DNA from: Nitrospirota bacterium
GTDB taxonomy: Bacteria; Nitrospirota; Thermodesulfovibrionia; Thermodesulfovibrionales; Dissulfurispiraceae
Length of the DNA stretch: 42,379 nucleotides
Assembly (NCBI GenBank): GCA_004321915.1
Contig: SCQE01000004.1
Span: 1-42,379, forward strand
Reading direction: 5' to 3'
Below the pieces are notes generated by a model, which searched no databases, had not been told where the DNA came from, and worked only from the letters and a program-made list of their open reading frames with translations. A program made the translations under genes and the position numbers. Of this stretch, positions 1-8,665 are shown piece by piece; within the stretch, counting starts at the first letter, position 1; each line of letters starts with the position of its first letter.

Positions 1-2
1 TT

Positions 3-512
3 CTCTTAAGTGATGATCATGACTCAGAACTCAAGAAAATCATCCTCGATAATGCCGATCATGATAAAATACCGGGGTTACGCATGGCGGCGTAATCTAA
101 TACTTTGCACTGTCGAGTTATAAGTACTCTGATAGAAAAGTTTGATATTCCTACGCTTGCACCTCTCCGAAAAATGTCCGATGAGGAATGTGAAGATTTT
201 CTTTATTCCCTTCCAAGTGTTGGGAAGAAGGTGGCTCGTTGTGTAATGCTCTATTCGCTTAATCGACAGGTATTCCCTGTAGACTCACATTGTTGGAGAA
301 TTGCGAGTAGGCTGGGCTGGATTGACTCGGTGTCCAATTATAAATACTGCTCTGTAAAAGACATGGATATTCTACAAACGCTTATCCCGCCTCCAGTACG
401 CTTTTCTTTACACGTCAATTTAGTCTCACATGGGAGGAAAATCTGTACCGCACGTTATCCTAAGTGTAATATATGTATTATAAGTTGCTACTGTTGCAAG
501 ATTGGCGTATGA
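3..512 (+). pseudogene. HhH-GPD / endonuclease III-like DNA glycosylase, disrupted or truncated
   Basis: The frame from 105 (TTG) to 512 encodes the C-terminal two thirds of an endonuclease III-type base-excision glycosylase. It has a helix-hairpin-helix (LPSVGKKVA), the catalytic Asp in VDSHCWR, and a C-X6-C-X2-C-X5-C iron-sulfur ligand set near the end. About 90 N-terminal residues expected for the family are missing. The same frame is open upstream from 3 to 92 and could supply part of them (…KIPGLRMAA), but TAA at 93-95 interrupts it. I read this as a gene broken by a stop codon; a short TTG-started protein, or an unrelated gene end at 3-95, are alternatives. The 3' end overlaps the truncated PIN gene on the other strand. 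Confidence 0.5.
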
Positions 513-666
513 AATATTTTTGTGGGCATCTGGCATTTCTTTTTCTCTTGAAGATGGCAAGGTAGAATTCATCGATCCGGATAACCCCCATTGCAAATTC
601 CAAGAACATTTTGGGTTCTATCCGCAACAACATCAGAATACTGGACGTGTCACATAAAATAATCAC
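478..666 (-). pseudogene. PIN-domain toxin-like fragment, C-terminally truncated
   Basis: A GTG-started frame begins with MIILCDTSSILMLL, which looks like the first strand of a PIN nuclease domain with its first acidic residue (DTS). Only about 45 residues resemble such a domain. The frame then runs into unrelated sequence and ends at 62 residues, against 130-150 for a whole PIN protein, so the other catalytic acids are absent. It lies 11 bp downstream of the XRE/ImmA-IrrE gene on the same strand, an arrangement known for toxin-antitoxin-like pairs. It is probably a dead toxin whose tail was lost at the junction with the glycosylase remnant. Confidence 0.4.
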
Positions 667-677
667 CGTTTATTCCC

Positions 678-1781
678 TTATAGATCATCCCTTATGCGAC
701 GTAGTTCTTCCACTACAACCTGCGCATCCATGCTGCTATCCAGTCCGAGCCATTCGCCTATCTTTCTGATGGATGCATGCTCCACCTGTTCAGCCACGAG
801 AGTCACAAAACGCGGCGACAGTTTGTGCAGTTTGGAAATATAGCTTCGAGCATCACCGTCGCTGAAAATAATTTCAGAAACTTTTGGGGTGGTCTTTTTG
901 AGGTTGATATCTGCGGGGGCTACTTTAACGCTTAATTTGACACCTGAGCGCTCAAGTCTCTTCACGACTCCATACATTGAATGCTTGTGGGCTTTTGCAA
1001 ATTCTTTTAGTTTGTTGATAACCACGCCGCCCGAACAATCTTTAATTGCTTGGGCAACAAGGCTTACGTAATCTTCCGGGAATTGAATATATCCTGCCAC
1101 CAGATCGCAGAAAGCATCTTCAGCTTCAGTGTTTTCAAAACTAGGGCCTTCATCCCGAACGGCATGAACAGTTTCATGGAGCAGTTGGAACTTTAGGTCT
1201 ATGATATTTGTATCGGTATTGACGAAAACAACTCGCTGGCCGGTGATTTTTGAATAAAAAGCATAGACTTTTTTGCTTGCATTATCCTGAAAAGGCCGAA
1301 AAACAGTGTAAACGCCAAGCTTTGCCAGCATGTCAAATATGTGCTCAAAATCCATGGGCTTATCACTGTCTATATCTGATAGCTCCCTTAGTTGCGCGGC
1401 GACTTTCTTTGCATCCTCCTCATCCCGATTTCTGGACCGTACAACAGGCACAAGATCGGACGATGGAGCAGACCTGAAGAGGTTTATATATTGGATTGCC
1501 ATATCCATTGTTGCCGCGCTAATTTCATTTGTTACTTTTTTATTGCCCACAGTCCGATGCTGCGGGGCAGAAACAAGACTCTCTTCTTGCGTATCAAAAA
1601 AATAACCGGGCTCGATGCTAAGTTCTTTGCACAATTTTATCAGGTGCTGTCCGCGAGGCACTTGTCCGCCTACCCATGCATTGATAGCCTGTCTGGATAC
1701 CCCAACAGCTTCGGAAAGTTTTACAAGCGTGATATTTACTTCCTTCGCCCGCTCTTTTATCCGGCTGCCTGTCCAACTCAT
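678..1781 (-). CDS. XRE-family HTH regulator with ImmA/IrrE metallopeptidase domain
   Basis: A protein of 367 residues. An N-terminal Cro/C1 helix-turn-helix (about residues 5-60, with LVKLSEAVGVSRQAINAW) is followed by a zinc peptidase domain of the ImmA/IrrE (DUF955) family around residues 150-250, with LLHETVHA as the HEXXH motif and a downstream acidic helix (TEAEDAFCDLVAGY). Such proteins regulate mobile elements or toxin-antitoxin pairs, sometimes by cleaving a repressor. I chose ATG 1781 over the upstream ATG 1811 because AAAGGGGG sits just before it. The adjacent PIN fragment suggests this was the antitoxin or regulator partner. The upstream AT-rich region holds an imperfect dyad (about 1829-1850) that could be an operator. 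Confidence 0.85.
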   Translation of the reverse strand: MSWTGSRIKERAKEVNITLVKLSEAVGVSRQAINAWVGGQVPRGQHLIKLCKELSIEPGYFFDTQEESLVSAPQHRTVGNKKVTNEISAATMDMAIQYINLFRSAPSSDLVPVVRSRNRDEEDAKKVAAQLRELSDIDSDKPMDFEHIFDMLAKLGVYTVFRPFQDNASKKVYAFYSKITGQRVVFVNTDTNIIDLKFQLLHETVHAVRDEGPSFENTEAEDAFCDLVAGYIQFPEDYVSLVAQAIKDCSGGVVINKLKEFAKAHKHSMYGVVKRLERSGVKLSVKVAPADINLKKTTPKVSEIIFSDGDARSYISKLHKLSPRFVTLVAEQVEHASIRKIGEWLGLDSSMDAQVVVEELRRIRDDL

Positions 1782-1909
1782 TTTAGCCCCCTTTTGATAT
1801 GAAATTGACAAGAAAAGCTTACTATTATCTATATAAAACTACCATATACTCACAAAAATGTAAAGAATTATACTAAGGGGAGGGTGCGAAGCTTGAATTA
1901 TATATAGGG

Positions 1910-2023
1910 ATGAACTATCATCAGGGGGGGGGCGGCACTGGAATTGACCTGTACAAGAAAGGCCTCGATTTTATTGCCGGAAAGAAAGCGGGGAAAGGTA
2001 TAGAAGCTGATGGATATTTTTAG
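1910..2023 (+). CDS. possible 37-residue small protein
   Basis: A short open frame (MNYHQGGGGTGIDLYKK…) starts at ATG 1910, runs through a G-rich tract, and ends at TAG 2021-2023. It overlaps the start of the small membrane protein at 2010 by 14 bases in another frame, which could couple their translation. The ribosome site is weak. I do not recognise the product; it could be chance. Confidence 0.2.
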   Translation: MNYHQGGGGTGIDLYKKGLDFIAGKKAGKGIEADGYF

Positions 2024-2198
2024 CACATTTATTATTACCAGCATACTCTTAATCTTTTTCTGGGTACTTATGCGCAAAAACAAAAAGACATTTGCAATGC
2101 TGGATACACCGGATAAAATTGCTGTCATAACTCTGTTTGTTTTCTGGCTGGGATCGCTGGCAATGCTGCTCTTCGTTTTTTCAGCTTGGGGCGGATGA
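2010..2198 (+). CDS. small two-helix membrane protein
   Basis: A 62-residue frame with two hydrophobic segments (about residues 4-20 and 37-57) separated by a basic, Lys-rich loop (MRKNKKTF). This pattern is typical of a small inner-membrane protein, perhaps a holin-like or toxin-like element given the accessory surroundings. The ribosome site is weak and no family is recognised. Confidence 0.4.
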   Translation: MDIFSTFIITSILLIFFWVLMRKNKKTFAMLDTPDKIAVITLFVFWLGSLAMLLFVFSAWGG

Positions 2199-2344
2199 GT
2201 GATTCACTTGTACGAGAGGGCTAAACTCAAAAAGCGGATAACGATGGGTGATAGTGGCTGAGGTTTTCTGTTATGCCTTACAAAGATGAGTATCACCCCA
2301 AGGTCAATCCGGTTTAAATAAGCTTGACAGAACAGCTGTAAAAA

Positions 2345-3010
2345 TCACTTCCCGCAATTCCCTGCGCAGCAACAGGCCTTGCCCTCTGCCTTTTCGAACG
2401 CCTCGCGGCCTTCTTTGAAAGACAAAGCAGCTATGCCGAGCGCGCCGAGGGAGTCGAGCATGCCCAAGCCGGTAAGTTCGTATCCGATGCTTGCGGCAAG
2501 GAGTACCACCGAAAGATACATGCACGCCCTCGTGCAATTGGCGTCGGCGATCAAGGCTTGCGAGCTGAACTGTCTGCCGATTTTCAGCTTGTAATGGATG
2601 AGCAGCCACATCGAGAGTATCGATACGCCAGCTATAACAATGCCCCAGAACGTGGTTTCAGGTTTTGAGCCCTTGTAAAGATTGATTGCGGCTGTAGCAG
2701 TCAATCCGGCCGTCAGGATATAGAAGGCCGTGCCGGTCACCTTTAGTGCGGTCTTTTCAAAGGCGTCGTGGTCTTCGCTGCCGTTTCGCCTCATCCTGCG
2801 TACCATGTGCCAGATGCCGACCCCTGATATGACCTCAACGAATGAGTCCACACCAAAGCCGAAGAGCGCAACAGTGCCGTCTTCGTACCCGAAAAATACG
2901 GACACAGCGCCCTCGATAAGATTGTAAAAAATCGTGATAAGGGCAAGTATATTCGCCCACTTGTAAAAGGTTTCTCTTCGTCCGTCCGTGCGCAATAAGA
3001 TCGTTGTCAT
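2345..3010 (-). CDS. CDF-like cation transporter with Cys-rich C-terminus
   Basis: A 221-residue membrane protein with about six hydrophobic segments. FGFGVDSFVEVISG near residues 50-63 and LGMLDSLGALGIAALSFKEG near 181-200 resemble the Asp-bearing helices of cation diffusion facilitators (COG0053-like), which export divalent metals by proton antiport. It is shorter than standard CDF proteins (about 300) and lacks the cytoplasmic zinc-chaperone domain; instead it ends in CCCAGNC, a likely soft-metal site. It is divergent from arsR, with a 256-bp shared upstream region, so arsenic- or metal-linked control is plausible. The substrate is unknown. Confidence 0.65.
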   Translation of the reverse strand: MTTILLRTDGRRETFYKWANILALITIFYNLIEGAVSVFFGYEDGTVALFGFGVDSFVEVISGVGIWHMVRRMRRNGSEDHDAFEKTALKVTGTAFYILTAGLTATAAINLYKGSKPETTFWGIVIAGVSILSMWLLIHYKLKIGRQFSSQALIADANCTRACMYLSVVLLAASIGYELTGLGMLDSLGALGIAALSFKEGREAFEKAEGKACCCAGNCGK

Positions 3011-3161
3011 TATCTTATGTTACCATTTCACGGCATTTATGGGCATGGATTTTTTAGCTGCATCAAAATGCCTTGGGTTTTTATTGTATTGTTTTTTACT
3101 TATGCGATGATTAGCGGCAATAAAAATATTATTTACATATCAAGCTGTTAATTGCTATGCG

Positions 3162-3191
3162 TTGACATATATATCAAATTATGTTTATATT
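3162..3191 (+). promoter_or_regulatory. sigma-70-type promoter of the ars operon
   Basis: TTGACA at 3162-3167 is followed at 17-18 bases by TTATAT/TATATT (3185-3191). The spacer and flanks hold repeated ATATCAA elements (also near 3137), which may be the ArsR operator because ArsR/SmtB repressors bind AT-rich dyads over the promoter. Confidence 0.55.
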
Positions 3192-3266
3192 TTGCAGTAG
3201 AAGTCATGAAAAAACTCACAATCAAAAAAAGGACATAAATGATGCTCAAGGAGGCGCTTGCGTATT

Positions 3267-3647
3267 ATGCAAAAACTTACATCACTTTTTAAGGCGCTGT
3301 CGGAAGAAAAGCGGCTCAGGATAATCAAACTTCTCGAAGGGGGAGAGTTGTGCGTGTGCGATATAGTTGCCGCATTGAATATGAGCCAGCCAAAGGTCTC
3401 TTTTCACCTGAATATCCTTAAAGAGGCCGGGTTGATCAAAGACAGAAAGGACGGAAGGTGGATTTATTACAGGATTGACGATTCGGACATGCTCAGAAGG
3501 TTCCTGCTTTTGACGGTAATGGAAAGGATTTTTGAGGGGGCTGTATCCAAAGACAGTAAGAGGCTTGGTGCGTTCATGAAAAATAAGGCGAAAAAGGGCA
3601 GTGCAGCGGCTTGCAAAAGTTGCAGGGAGGACATCGACAATGGGTGA
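3267..3647 (+). CDS. arsR: ArsR-family arsenite-responsive repressor
   Basis: A winged-helix repressor of 126 residues. Its ELCVCDIV motif (Cys29 and Cys31) is the classical arsenite/antimonite-binding site at the start of the recognition region, followed by the DNA-reading helix ([18 protein letters not shown]) and wing ([11 protein letters not shown]). A second pair, CKSC, lies near the C-terminus. Metalloid binding would release DNA and derepress the downstream permease genes. ATG 3267 is taken as start; in-frame TTG 3258 lies closer to the AAGGAGG at 3248-3254, so the true start is unsure. A 17-codon frame from 3239 with its own GGA site overlaps the beginning and could be a leader. Confidence 0.9.
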   Translation: MQKLTSLFKALSEEKRLRIIKLLEGGELCVCDIVAALNMSQPKVSFHLNILKEAGLIKDRKDGRWIYYRIDDSDMLRRFLLLTVMERIFEGAVSKDSKRLGAFMKNKAKKGSAAACKSCREDIDNG

Positions 3648-4707
3648 AACTATGGCAAGAAAACTTTCGTTTATAGACAGGTTTCTTACACTCTGGATTT
3701 TTGCGGCAATGGCTTTGGGGGTGGGGCTCGGTTATTTCATCCCCGGGACCGAAGCTTTCATCAATCAATTCCAGATCGGAACGACCAACATTCCTATTGC
3801 CATAGGCCTTATCCTGATGATGTATCCGCCCCTTGCCAAGGTGAAGTACGAGGAGCTCGGCGAGGTCTTCAAAAACAGAAAGGTGTTGGGATTGTCTCTC
3901 GTGCAGAACTGGGTCATCGGACCGGTTTTGATGTTCTTGCTTGCCGTTTTTTTCCTCCGTGATTATCCCGAATACATGGTCGGTCTTATCATGATCGGCC
4001 TTGCCCGCTGCATCGCTATGGTCATTGTCTGGAATGAACTCGCCTGCGGCGATTCCGAATACGCGGCAGGCCTTGTAGCGTTCAACTCCATATTTCAGGT
4101 GTTATTTTTCTCGGTTTATGCCTATGTGTTCATAACCGTTCTGCCTGCATGGTTCGGCCTTAAAGGCGTTGTGGTGAATATTACTATGGGACAGATAGCA
4201 GAGAGCGTCTTCATCTATCTCGGCATACCGTTTATCGCCGGGATGGTTACGCGCTTCAGCCTGCTCAGGATCAAAAGCCGGGAGTGGTATGAGAGGGTTT
4301 TTATACCCAAGATAAGCCCGGTCACGCTCATTTTCCTGCTCTTCACGATCCTTGTAATGTTCTCGCTTAAGGGTAATTACATCGTGAGGCTTCCGCTCGA
4401 TGTTGTGCGTATTGCAATACCTCTTCTCATCTATTTTGTCGTAATGTTTCTTGTGTCTTTTTATCTCGGCAAAAAAATCGGCGCGGATTATCCCAAGACC
4501 GCAACGCTCTCTTTCACTGCCGCAAGCAACAATTTCGAGCTTGCGATAGCGGTGGCAGTGGCAGTCTTCGGCATCAATTCGGGCGCGGCCTTTGCCGCAG
4601 TCATAGGCCCGCTTGTCGAAGTGCCGGTTTTGATCGGCCTTGTGAATGTGGCGTTGTATTTTCAAAAGCGGTATTTCAAAATGGATTATTGTCGAACAAT
4701 AATTTAG
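3640..4707 (+). CDS. acr3: ACR3-family arsenite efflux permease
   Basis: A 355-residue protein with about ten membrane helices, the usual size for ACR3 permeases. Diagnostic stretches are [12 protein letters not shown], then [19 protein letters not shown], which contains the conserved essential Cys of helix 4, and [19 protein letters not shown] near the end. It exports arsenite from the cytoplasm using the proton gradient. ATG 3640 overlaps the last eight bases of arsR, so the two are translationally coupled. A later ATG at 3652 is the alternative start. Confidence 0.93.
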   Translation: MGETMARKLSFIDRFLTLWIFAAMALGVGLGYFIPGTEAFINQFQIGTTNIPIAIGLILMMYPPLAKVKYEELGEVFKNRKVLGLSLVQNWVIGPVLMFLLAVFFLRDYPEYMVGLIMIGLARCIAMVIVWNELACGDSEYAAGLVAFNSIFQVLFFSVYAYVFITVLPAWFGLKGVVVNITMGQIAESVFIYLGIPFIAGMVTRFSLLRIKSREWYERVFIPKISPVTLIFLLFTILVMFSLKGNYIVRLPLDVVRIAIPLLIYFVVMFLVSFYLGKKIGADYPKTATLSFTAASNNFELAIAVAVAVFGINSGAAFAAVIGPLVEVPVLIGLVNVALYFQKRYFKMDYCRTII

Positions 4708-4734
4708 CAAATACGGGATTGTCTGGAGGTATAA

Positions 4735-4968
4735 ATGAAGATCGAGGTTTGCGGTTCAGGCTGTTCTAAGTGTGCAGAGCTTGAGAAGAGGGCGAAGGAA
4801 GCGGTTGCAATTGCAGGGATCGACGCAAGTGTTGAGCATGTCTATGAAATGAACAAAATTATAGAGAGAGGTATTTATATGACCCCGGCATTGCTTATCG
4901 ACGGCAAAACGGTTTCGAGCGGAAAAATACCAAGTGTTGAGGAAACAGTGGATCTTCTGAGAAGGTAA
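4735..4968 (+). CDS. small thioredoxin-like redox protein
   Basis: 77 residues of the compact thioredoxin type (TM0996/MTH895-like). The active site is GCSKCAEL (CXXC), preceded by another Cys in EVCGSGC, and the cis-Pro region is YMTPALLIDG. The ribosome site TGGAGGT precedes ATG 4735. The gene lies 27 bp after acr3 and one base before the ArsP-like permease. This trio recurs in ars operons, where the thioredoxin may reduce arsenic species or the permease. The electron donor is unknown. Confidence 0.85.
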   Translation: MKIEVCGSGCSKCAELEKRAKEAVAIAGIDASVEHVYEMNKIIERGIYMTPALLIDGKTVSSGKIPSVEETVDLLRR

Positions 4969-4969
4969 T

Positions 4970-6013
4970 ATGAACATCTCCCTTTTGGTTACTTCAGGAC
5001 TTGAGGCTATCTACGACTATGTGCTTGCGCATACGCTTTTCTGCCTTGTACCGGCCTTTTTCATTGCCGGTGCAATGGCCGCTCTAATACCGAAAGACTT
5101 ACTTCTACCATATCTTGGAAAAAACTCGCCCAAGCATGTCGCTTATCCGATTTCGGTTGTCACGGGACTTCTCCTTGCAGTCTGTTCCTGCACAGTACTC
5201 CCGCTTTTTGCCGGAATAAGAAAAGGCGGCGCAGGCATTGGTCCTGCAATTGCTTTTCTTTATACGGCCCCGGCGACAAACATCGTGGCTATTCTGTACA
5301 CCGGCAGCCTCATAGGTTGGGATATTGCTTTTGCAAGGATATTTTTTTCAATACTGTTTGCTGTTGTCATCGGGATAATAATCAACAGTCTTTTCCATGA
5401 GGACACGGGGTCGAATAGTGCGGATGCTTTTGCTAAAAGCGATATTGAATACGATACAAGGCGCTTATTTTATTTCTTTTCCGCACTTATCGGGATCCTG
5501 CTTGCAGGGACAAGGATAAGCGACCCCACGCTGAAGTATTCGGTGGTTGGAGCGCTTATTGTCGTCACCTCCGTCATTACAAAAAAGTTCTTCACAAAAG
5601 ACGAAGTCAACAGCTGGATGAATGAAAGCTGGGGTTTTGCAAAGACGATAGCCCCGCTGCTGCTTGCCGGAGTTTTTGTGTCGGGGATAATCAAGGTGTT
5701 GCTGCCACAGGAGTTTGTCGTCAAATATGTGGGCTCTAATTCCCTTTCCAATATGATTATCCCGGTGATCTTCGGCGTGCTCGTGTATTTCCCGACACTC
5801 GTTGAAGTGCCGATGGCAAAAGTCTTTATCGACCTCGGCATGGCAAAAGGCCCGCTGTTGGCCTATCTCCTTGCAGACCCTGTGCTTTCTCTGCCGAGCA
5901 TCCTTGTTGTTAGCAGGATAATGGGTGCGAAGAGAACGGCGGTTTATGCGACTTTGATAATGGTTCTTACCGTTTCCGGCGGGTACTTGTTCGGGCTGAT
6001 GCAGGGGAAATAA
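4970..6013 (+). CDS. arsP: ArsP-like permease (COG0701/DUF318 family)
   Basis: 347 residues with about eight to ten membrane helices. The family signature GLLLAVCSCTVLPLFAGI contains the Cys pair of this family, and a repeat-like second half carries VFGVLVYFPTLVEVPMAK and LLADPVLSLPSILVV. ArsP proteins export trivalent organoarsenicals such as methylarsenite; other family members are linked to other substrates, so specificity is inferred from context. ATG follows the thioredoxin stop by one base, which suggests coupled translation. It is probably the last gene of the ars operon. Confidence 0.85.
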   Translation: MNISLLVTSGLEAIYDYVLAHTLFCLVPAFFIAGAMAALIPKDLLLPYLGKNSPKHVAYPISVVTGLLLAVCSCTVLPLFAGIRKGGAGIGPAIAFLYTAPATNIVAILYTGSLIGWDIAFARIFFSILFAVVIGIIINSLFHEDTGSNSADAFAKSDIEYDTRRLFYFFSALIGILLAGTRISDPTLKYSVVGALIVVTSVITKKFFTKDEVNSWMNESWGFAKTIAPLLLAGVFVSGIIKVLLPQEFVVKYVGSNSLSNMIIPVIFGVLVYFPTLVEVPMAKVFIDLGMAKGPLLAYLLADPVLSLPSILVVSRIMGAKRTAVYATLIMVLTVSGGYLFGLMQGK

Positions 6014-6052
6014 GGGTTAAGAAAAGTGTGGTTCCCTCGGATACCAACGTGC

Positions 6053-6068
6053 GGGCATGGGGCTTGCA
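6053..6068 (+). promoter_or_regulatory. candidate sigma-54 promoter before the first PhnD-type gene
   Basis: The sequence GGGCAT-GGGGC-TTGCA has GG (6054-6055) and GC (6066-6067) separated by exactly ten bases and matches the sigma-54 consensus TGGCAY-N5-TTGCW except for the first base. It lies about 40 bp before ATG 6107, and the operon it would drive encodes a sigma-54 activator. Confidence 0.4.
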
Positions 6069-6106
6069 AAGAACAATACAGCGGCAATTAAAATAGGGGC
6101 AAAAAA

Positions 6107-6937
6107 ATGAAGAAGCTGTCAATATGTGTCGTCTTTGCCATGCATATGTTCCTGTCCTCCGCTTTCGCGGCGTCAGAGACTTCCCTGCTCACCTTCGGCG
6201 TTTATCCTTATGACACGCCGACGCAGATATATCAGAACTTCGAGCCCCTGATGAAATACCTCTCAAAAAAGATCGGCATCCCGGTCAGGCTTGTCATAGC
6301 GCCGAATTACATGTCGCATATTATCAATATCGGCGAAGGGAGGGTTGATCTCGGCTTCATGGGCCCGTCGCCATATATCAGGGCGAAAGACAAATACGGC
6401 AGCGTTGAGCTGCTTGCAAGGCTCATGATGAGGGACAACAAGAACGACCGGCTCGTTGTCATATCTCATAAACAAAATGGGATCAATGCGCTGAAAGACC
6501 TGAAGGGCAAGACCTTTGCCTTCGGCGATTATCAGTCTTACGGCAGCCATTTCTACCCCCGCTTTCTCCTGAATAAGAATGGCGTCAGACTGAACGACAT
6601 GAAGTCCTATGATTTCCTCGGCAGCCATTCAAAAGTGCTCCTCGCCGTATCGCATAAAGACTTTGACGCAGGCGGGGTGAGGGAAGACATCTACGAAAAA
6701 TATCGCGACAGGCCGGTGAAGGTCATCGCAGGGCCGTTCACAATACCGCCCCATGTGATTGTCTGCAGAAAAGACCTGCCTGCTCCGATAAAAGCAAAGG
6801 CAAAGGCGTTATTGATTGAGCTTCAGGATAAAGGCATTCTTCAGGCCATTGATCCCGCGCTTGAACGGTTCGGTCCTGTGCGAGACGGGGATTTTAGGCA
6901 GGCCCGTGAAGTGGTCGATTTCATTGAGGGCAGGTAA
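6107..6937 (+). CDS. PhnD-type periplasmic oxyanion-binding protein
   Basis: 276 residues. A signal peptide (MKKLSICVVFAMHMFLSSAFA) is followed by a single PhnD/phosphonate-binding fold: LTFGVYPYDTP, LGFMGPSPYIRA, LKGKTFAFGDYQSYGSHFYPR, FDAGGVREDIY. Such proteins feed a membrane kinase with ligand information in arsenite-sensing sets (AioX/ArxX), and here the gene lies six bases before a histidine kinase, with no ABC permease or ATPase nearby. A sensory role is therefore more likely than uptake. The mature protein has only one Cys, so an AioX-like Cys-dependent As(III) site is not obvious. The ligand could be arsenate, phosphite or another oxyanion. Confidence 0.85.
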   Translation: MKKLSICVVFAMHMFLSSAFAASETSLLTFGVYPYDTPTQIYQNFEPLMKYLSKKIGIPVRLVIAPNYMSHIINIGEGRVDLGFMGPSPYIRAKDKYGSVELLARLMMRDNKNDRLVVISHKQNGINALKDLKGKTFAFGDYQSYGSHFYPRFLLNKNGVRLNDMKSYDFLGSHSKVLLAVSHKDFDAGGVREDIYEKYRDRPVKVIAGPFTIPPHVIVCRKDLPAPIKAKAKALLIELQDKGILQAIDPALERFGPVRDGDFRQAREVVDFIEGR

Positions 6938-6943
6938 GCGGCC

Positions 6944-8665
6944 ATGAGCCTGAAGAGGGATTTCTATGTCCGCATGAGCCTCATACTCACGCTGTCCGCC
7001 ATAATCATCATCTCGGTGGTAATCAGGAAACAGAGGGAGCTCCTTCTTGAGGACATGAGAGACAAGGGCGAATCCATAGCAAGAGTCTTGTCAACGGTGA
7101 CTATGGACTCTATGCTCACCTACGACTACGGGACAATGGAGCGCTATGTCAGGCAGGTCGCGGAGAACAAGGACATTGTGTTCCTCAAGATTATCCGTTC
7201 CGATGGAGAGGTGCTGGCCGAAGCAAAAGGAACAAACAACAATAAAAACATCTTTCTCAGCGTCTATCCCATAGCGGTCGGCGGGTCAACGCTCGGATCG
7301 GTTGAGGTCTCTTTTTCGATGGAGCGGGTGGATGCCATATCGAGGAAGATCATAATCTCGGCCATCGCCTTTATTCTCATCGTCCATGCGATCGGGTTGG
7401 CCGTAAACAATGCTATCGTGAATTCCCTTGTCCTCCGGCCTATCAGCGCGCTTATCGAAACTACGAGGAGGATAAAGGAAGGCGGCCTGAAAGATAGTAC
7501 CGCATCGGGATCGCGCGGTGAATTCGGGGAGCTTGCGACCGCCTTTAACGATATGGCCGCTTCGCTCGACCGGAACTTTGAGGCCCTTGAGCGGAGCGGA
7601 AAAGAGGTGCAGACGGCAAAGAACAAACTTGAGGCGATAGTCCAGAGCCTTGCAGACGGCCTGTTTGTGAGCAACAGCGACGGCCTGATCGTTTCGTTCA
7701 ACCGCGCGGCAGAAGACATCTCGGGTTATACCGAACATGAGGCGCTCGGGCTGCATTGCGAAGAGGTTTTCAAGACAAGGCTCTGCGCGGATGCCTGCGC
7801 CCTGCACAATGAGGACAAGACTATACGGAACAAGGAGACCGGGATCATCACGAAGGACGGCAGGCGCAGGCTTGTGTCGGTAAGCTCCGCTATCATCAGG
7901 GACAGCGACGGCAAGTCCATAGGCGGGGTGCAGACCTTCAGGGACATCACCGATGAGAAGCAGCGGCAGGTCATGCTCTGCCAGTCCGAGAAACTTGCAG
8001 CCATAGGCCAGATGTCCGCCGGCCTTGCCCATGAAATAAACAACCCGCTCGGGAATATCTTGGGATACGCAAGGCTTCTGCTCAAAGACGATGCGCTGAC
8101 CTCCGGGCAGAGGGAAAAGATCGGGATAATAGCAGAGCAGGCAAAAAAAGGCAGCGGTGTTGTGCAGGGGCTTCTCGACTATTCGAGACAGTCAGGCGCA
8201 GTGAGGGAGGCGGTTGCGGTCAACAGGGTCATCGAGGATATCATCAGGCTTCTGCAGCCGCAGGCCGAAAAGAGCGGGACAAAAATTATCCCGGCGCTTG
8301 GTGAGCTGCCTGACATCCATGCAGATCCTAAACAGATAGAACAGGTAATATTCAATCTCGCAATGAATGCCATGCACGCGATCGGCAGGGACGGGACCAT
8401 ACGGATAGAGACAGCAAATACAGCTGCAGGTAAAGTTGAGATCAGGGTGAACGACACCGGCACCGGAATCCCGGAAGAAATCCAAGGCAGGATATTCGAT
8501 CCGTTTTTTACGACAAAGCCGGTGGGGAAAGGGACAGGCCTCGGTCTTTCGGTCTGCCTCGGCATAATCAAAGACCACGGCGGTTCGATTGATGTTGAAA
8601 GCAGCATCGGAGAAGGCGCGACCTTTATTGTGCGGCTGCCTGCAGGAGAGGAGAGACATGGCTGA
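6944..8665 (+). CDS. membrane sensor histidine kinase (HAMP-PAS-HisKA)
   Basis: 573 residues: helix 1 (about 10-27), a short periplasmic sensor, helix 2 (about 135-155), HAMP (about 160-215), PAS (about 225-340), HisKA with phospho-acceptor His363 in GLAHEINNPLG, and an ATPase domain with the N, G1 (DTGTGIP) and G2 (GKGTGLGLSV) boxes. The PAS carries a C-X8-C-X3-C cluster (272, 281, 285) that could bind metal or an iron-sulfur centre or act as a thiol switch. It lies between the binding protein and the regulator, whose start overlaps its stop by eight bases. The three probably form one oxyanion-sensing pathway. Confidence 0.9.
   Translation: MSLKRDFYVRMSLILTLSAIIIISVVIRKQRELLLEDMRDKGESIARVLSTVTMDSMLTYDYGTMERYVRQVAENKDIVFLKIIRSDGEVLAEAKGTNNNKNIFLSVYPIAVGGSTLGSVEVSFSMERVDAISRKIIISAIAFILIVHAIGLAVNNAIVNSLVLRPISALIETTRRIKEGGLKDSTASGSRGEFGELATAFNDMAASLDRNFEALERSGKEVQTAKNKLEAIVQSLADGLFVSNSDGLIVSFNRAAEDISGYTEHEALGLHCEEVFKTRLCADACALHNEDKTIRNKETGIITKDGRRRLVSVSSAIIRDSDGKSIGGVQTFRDITDEKQRQVMLCQSEKLAAIGQMSAGLAHEINNPLGNILGYARLLLKDDALTSGQREKIGIIAEQAKKGSGVVQGLLDYSRQSGAVREAVAVNRVIEDIIRLLQPQAEKSGTKIIPALGELPDIHADPKQIEQVIFNLAMNAMHAIGRDGTIRIETANTAAGKVEIRVNDTGTGIPEEIQGRIFDPFFTTKPVGKGTGLGLSVCLGIIKDHGGSIDVESSIGEGATFIVRLPAGEERHG

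Noticed and set aside
3239-3292. 17-codon leader ORF overlapping the start of arsR
   Set aside because: It has a plausible ribosome site, but it is short, untested for conservation and could be chance, so I mention it only under arsR.
4102-4710. Long reverse-strand frame opposite the ACR3 permease
   Set aside because: It is a shadow of a well-supported gene and has no ribosome site or recognisable domain.
6107-6937. Phosphonate ABC uptake binding protein
   Set aside because: No ABC permease or ATPase of the PhnCE type is nearby; a histidine kinase follows at once, so a sensory role is favoured.
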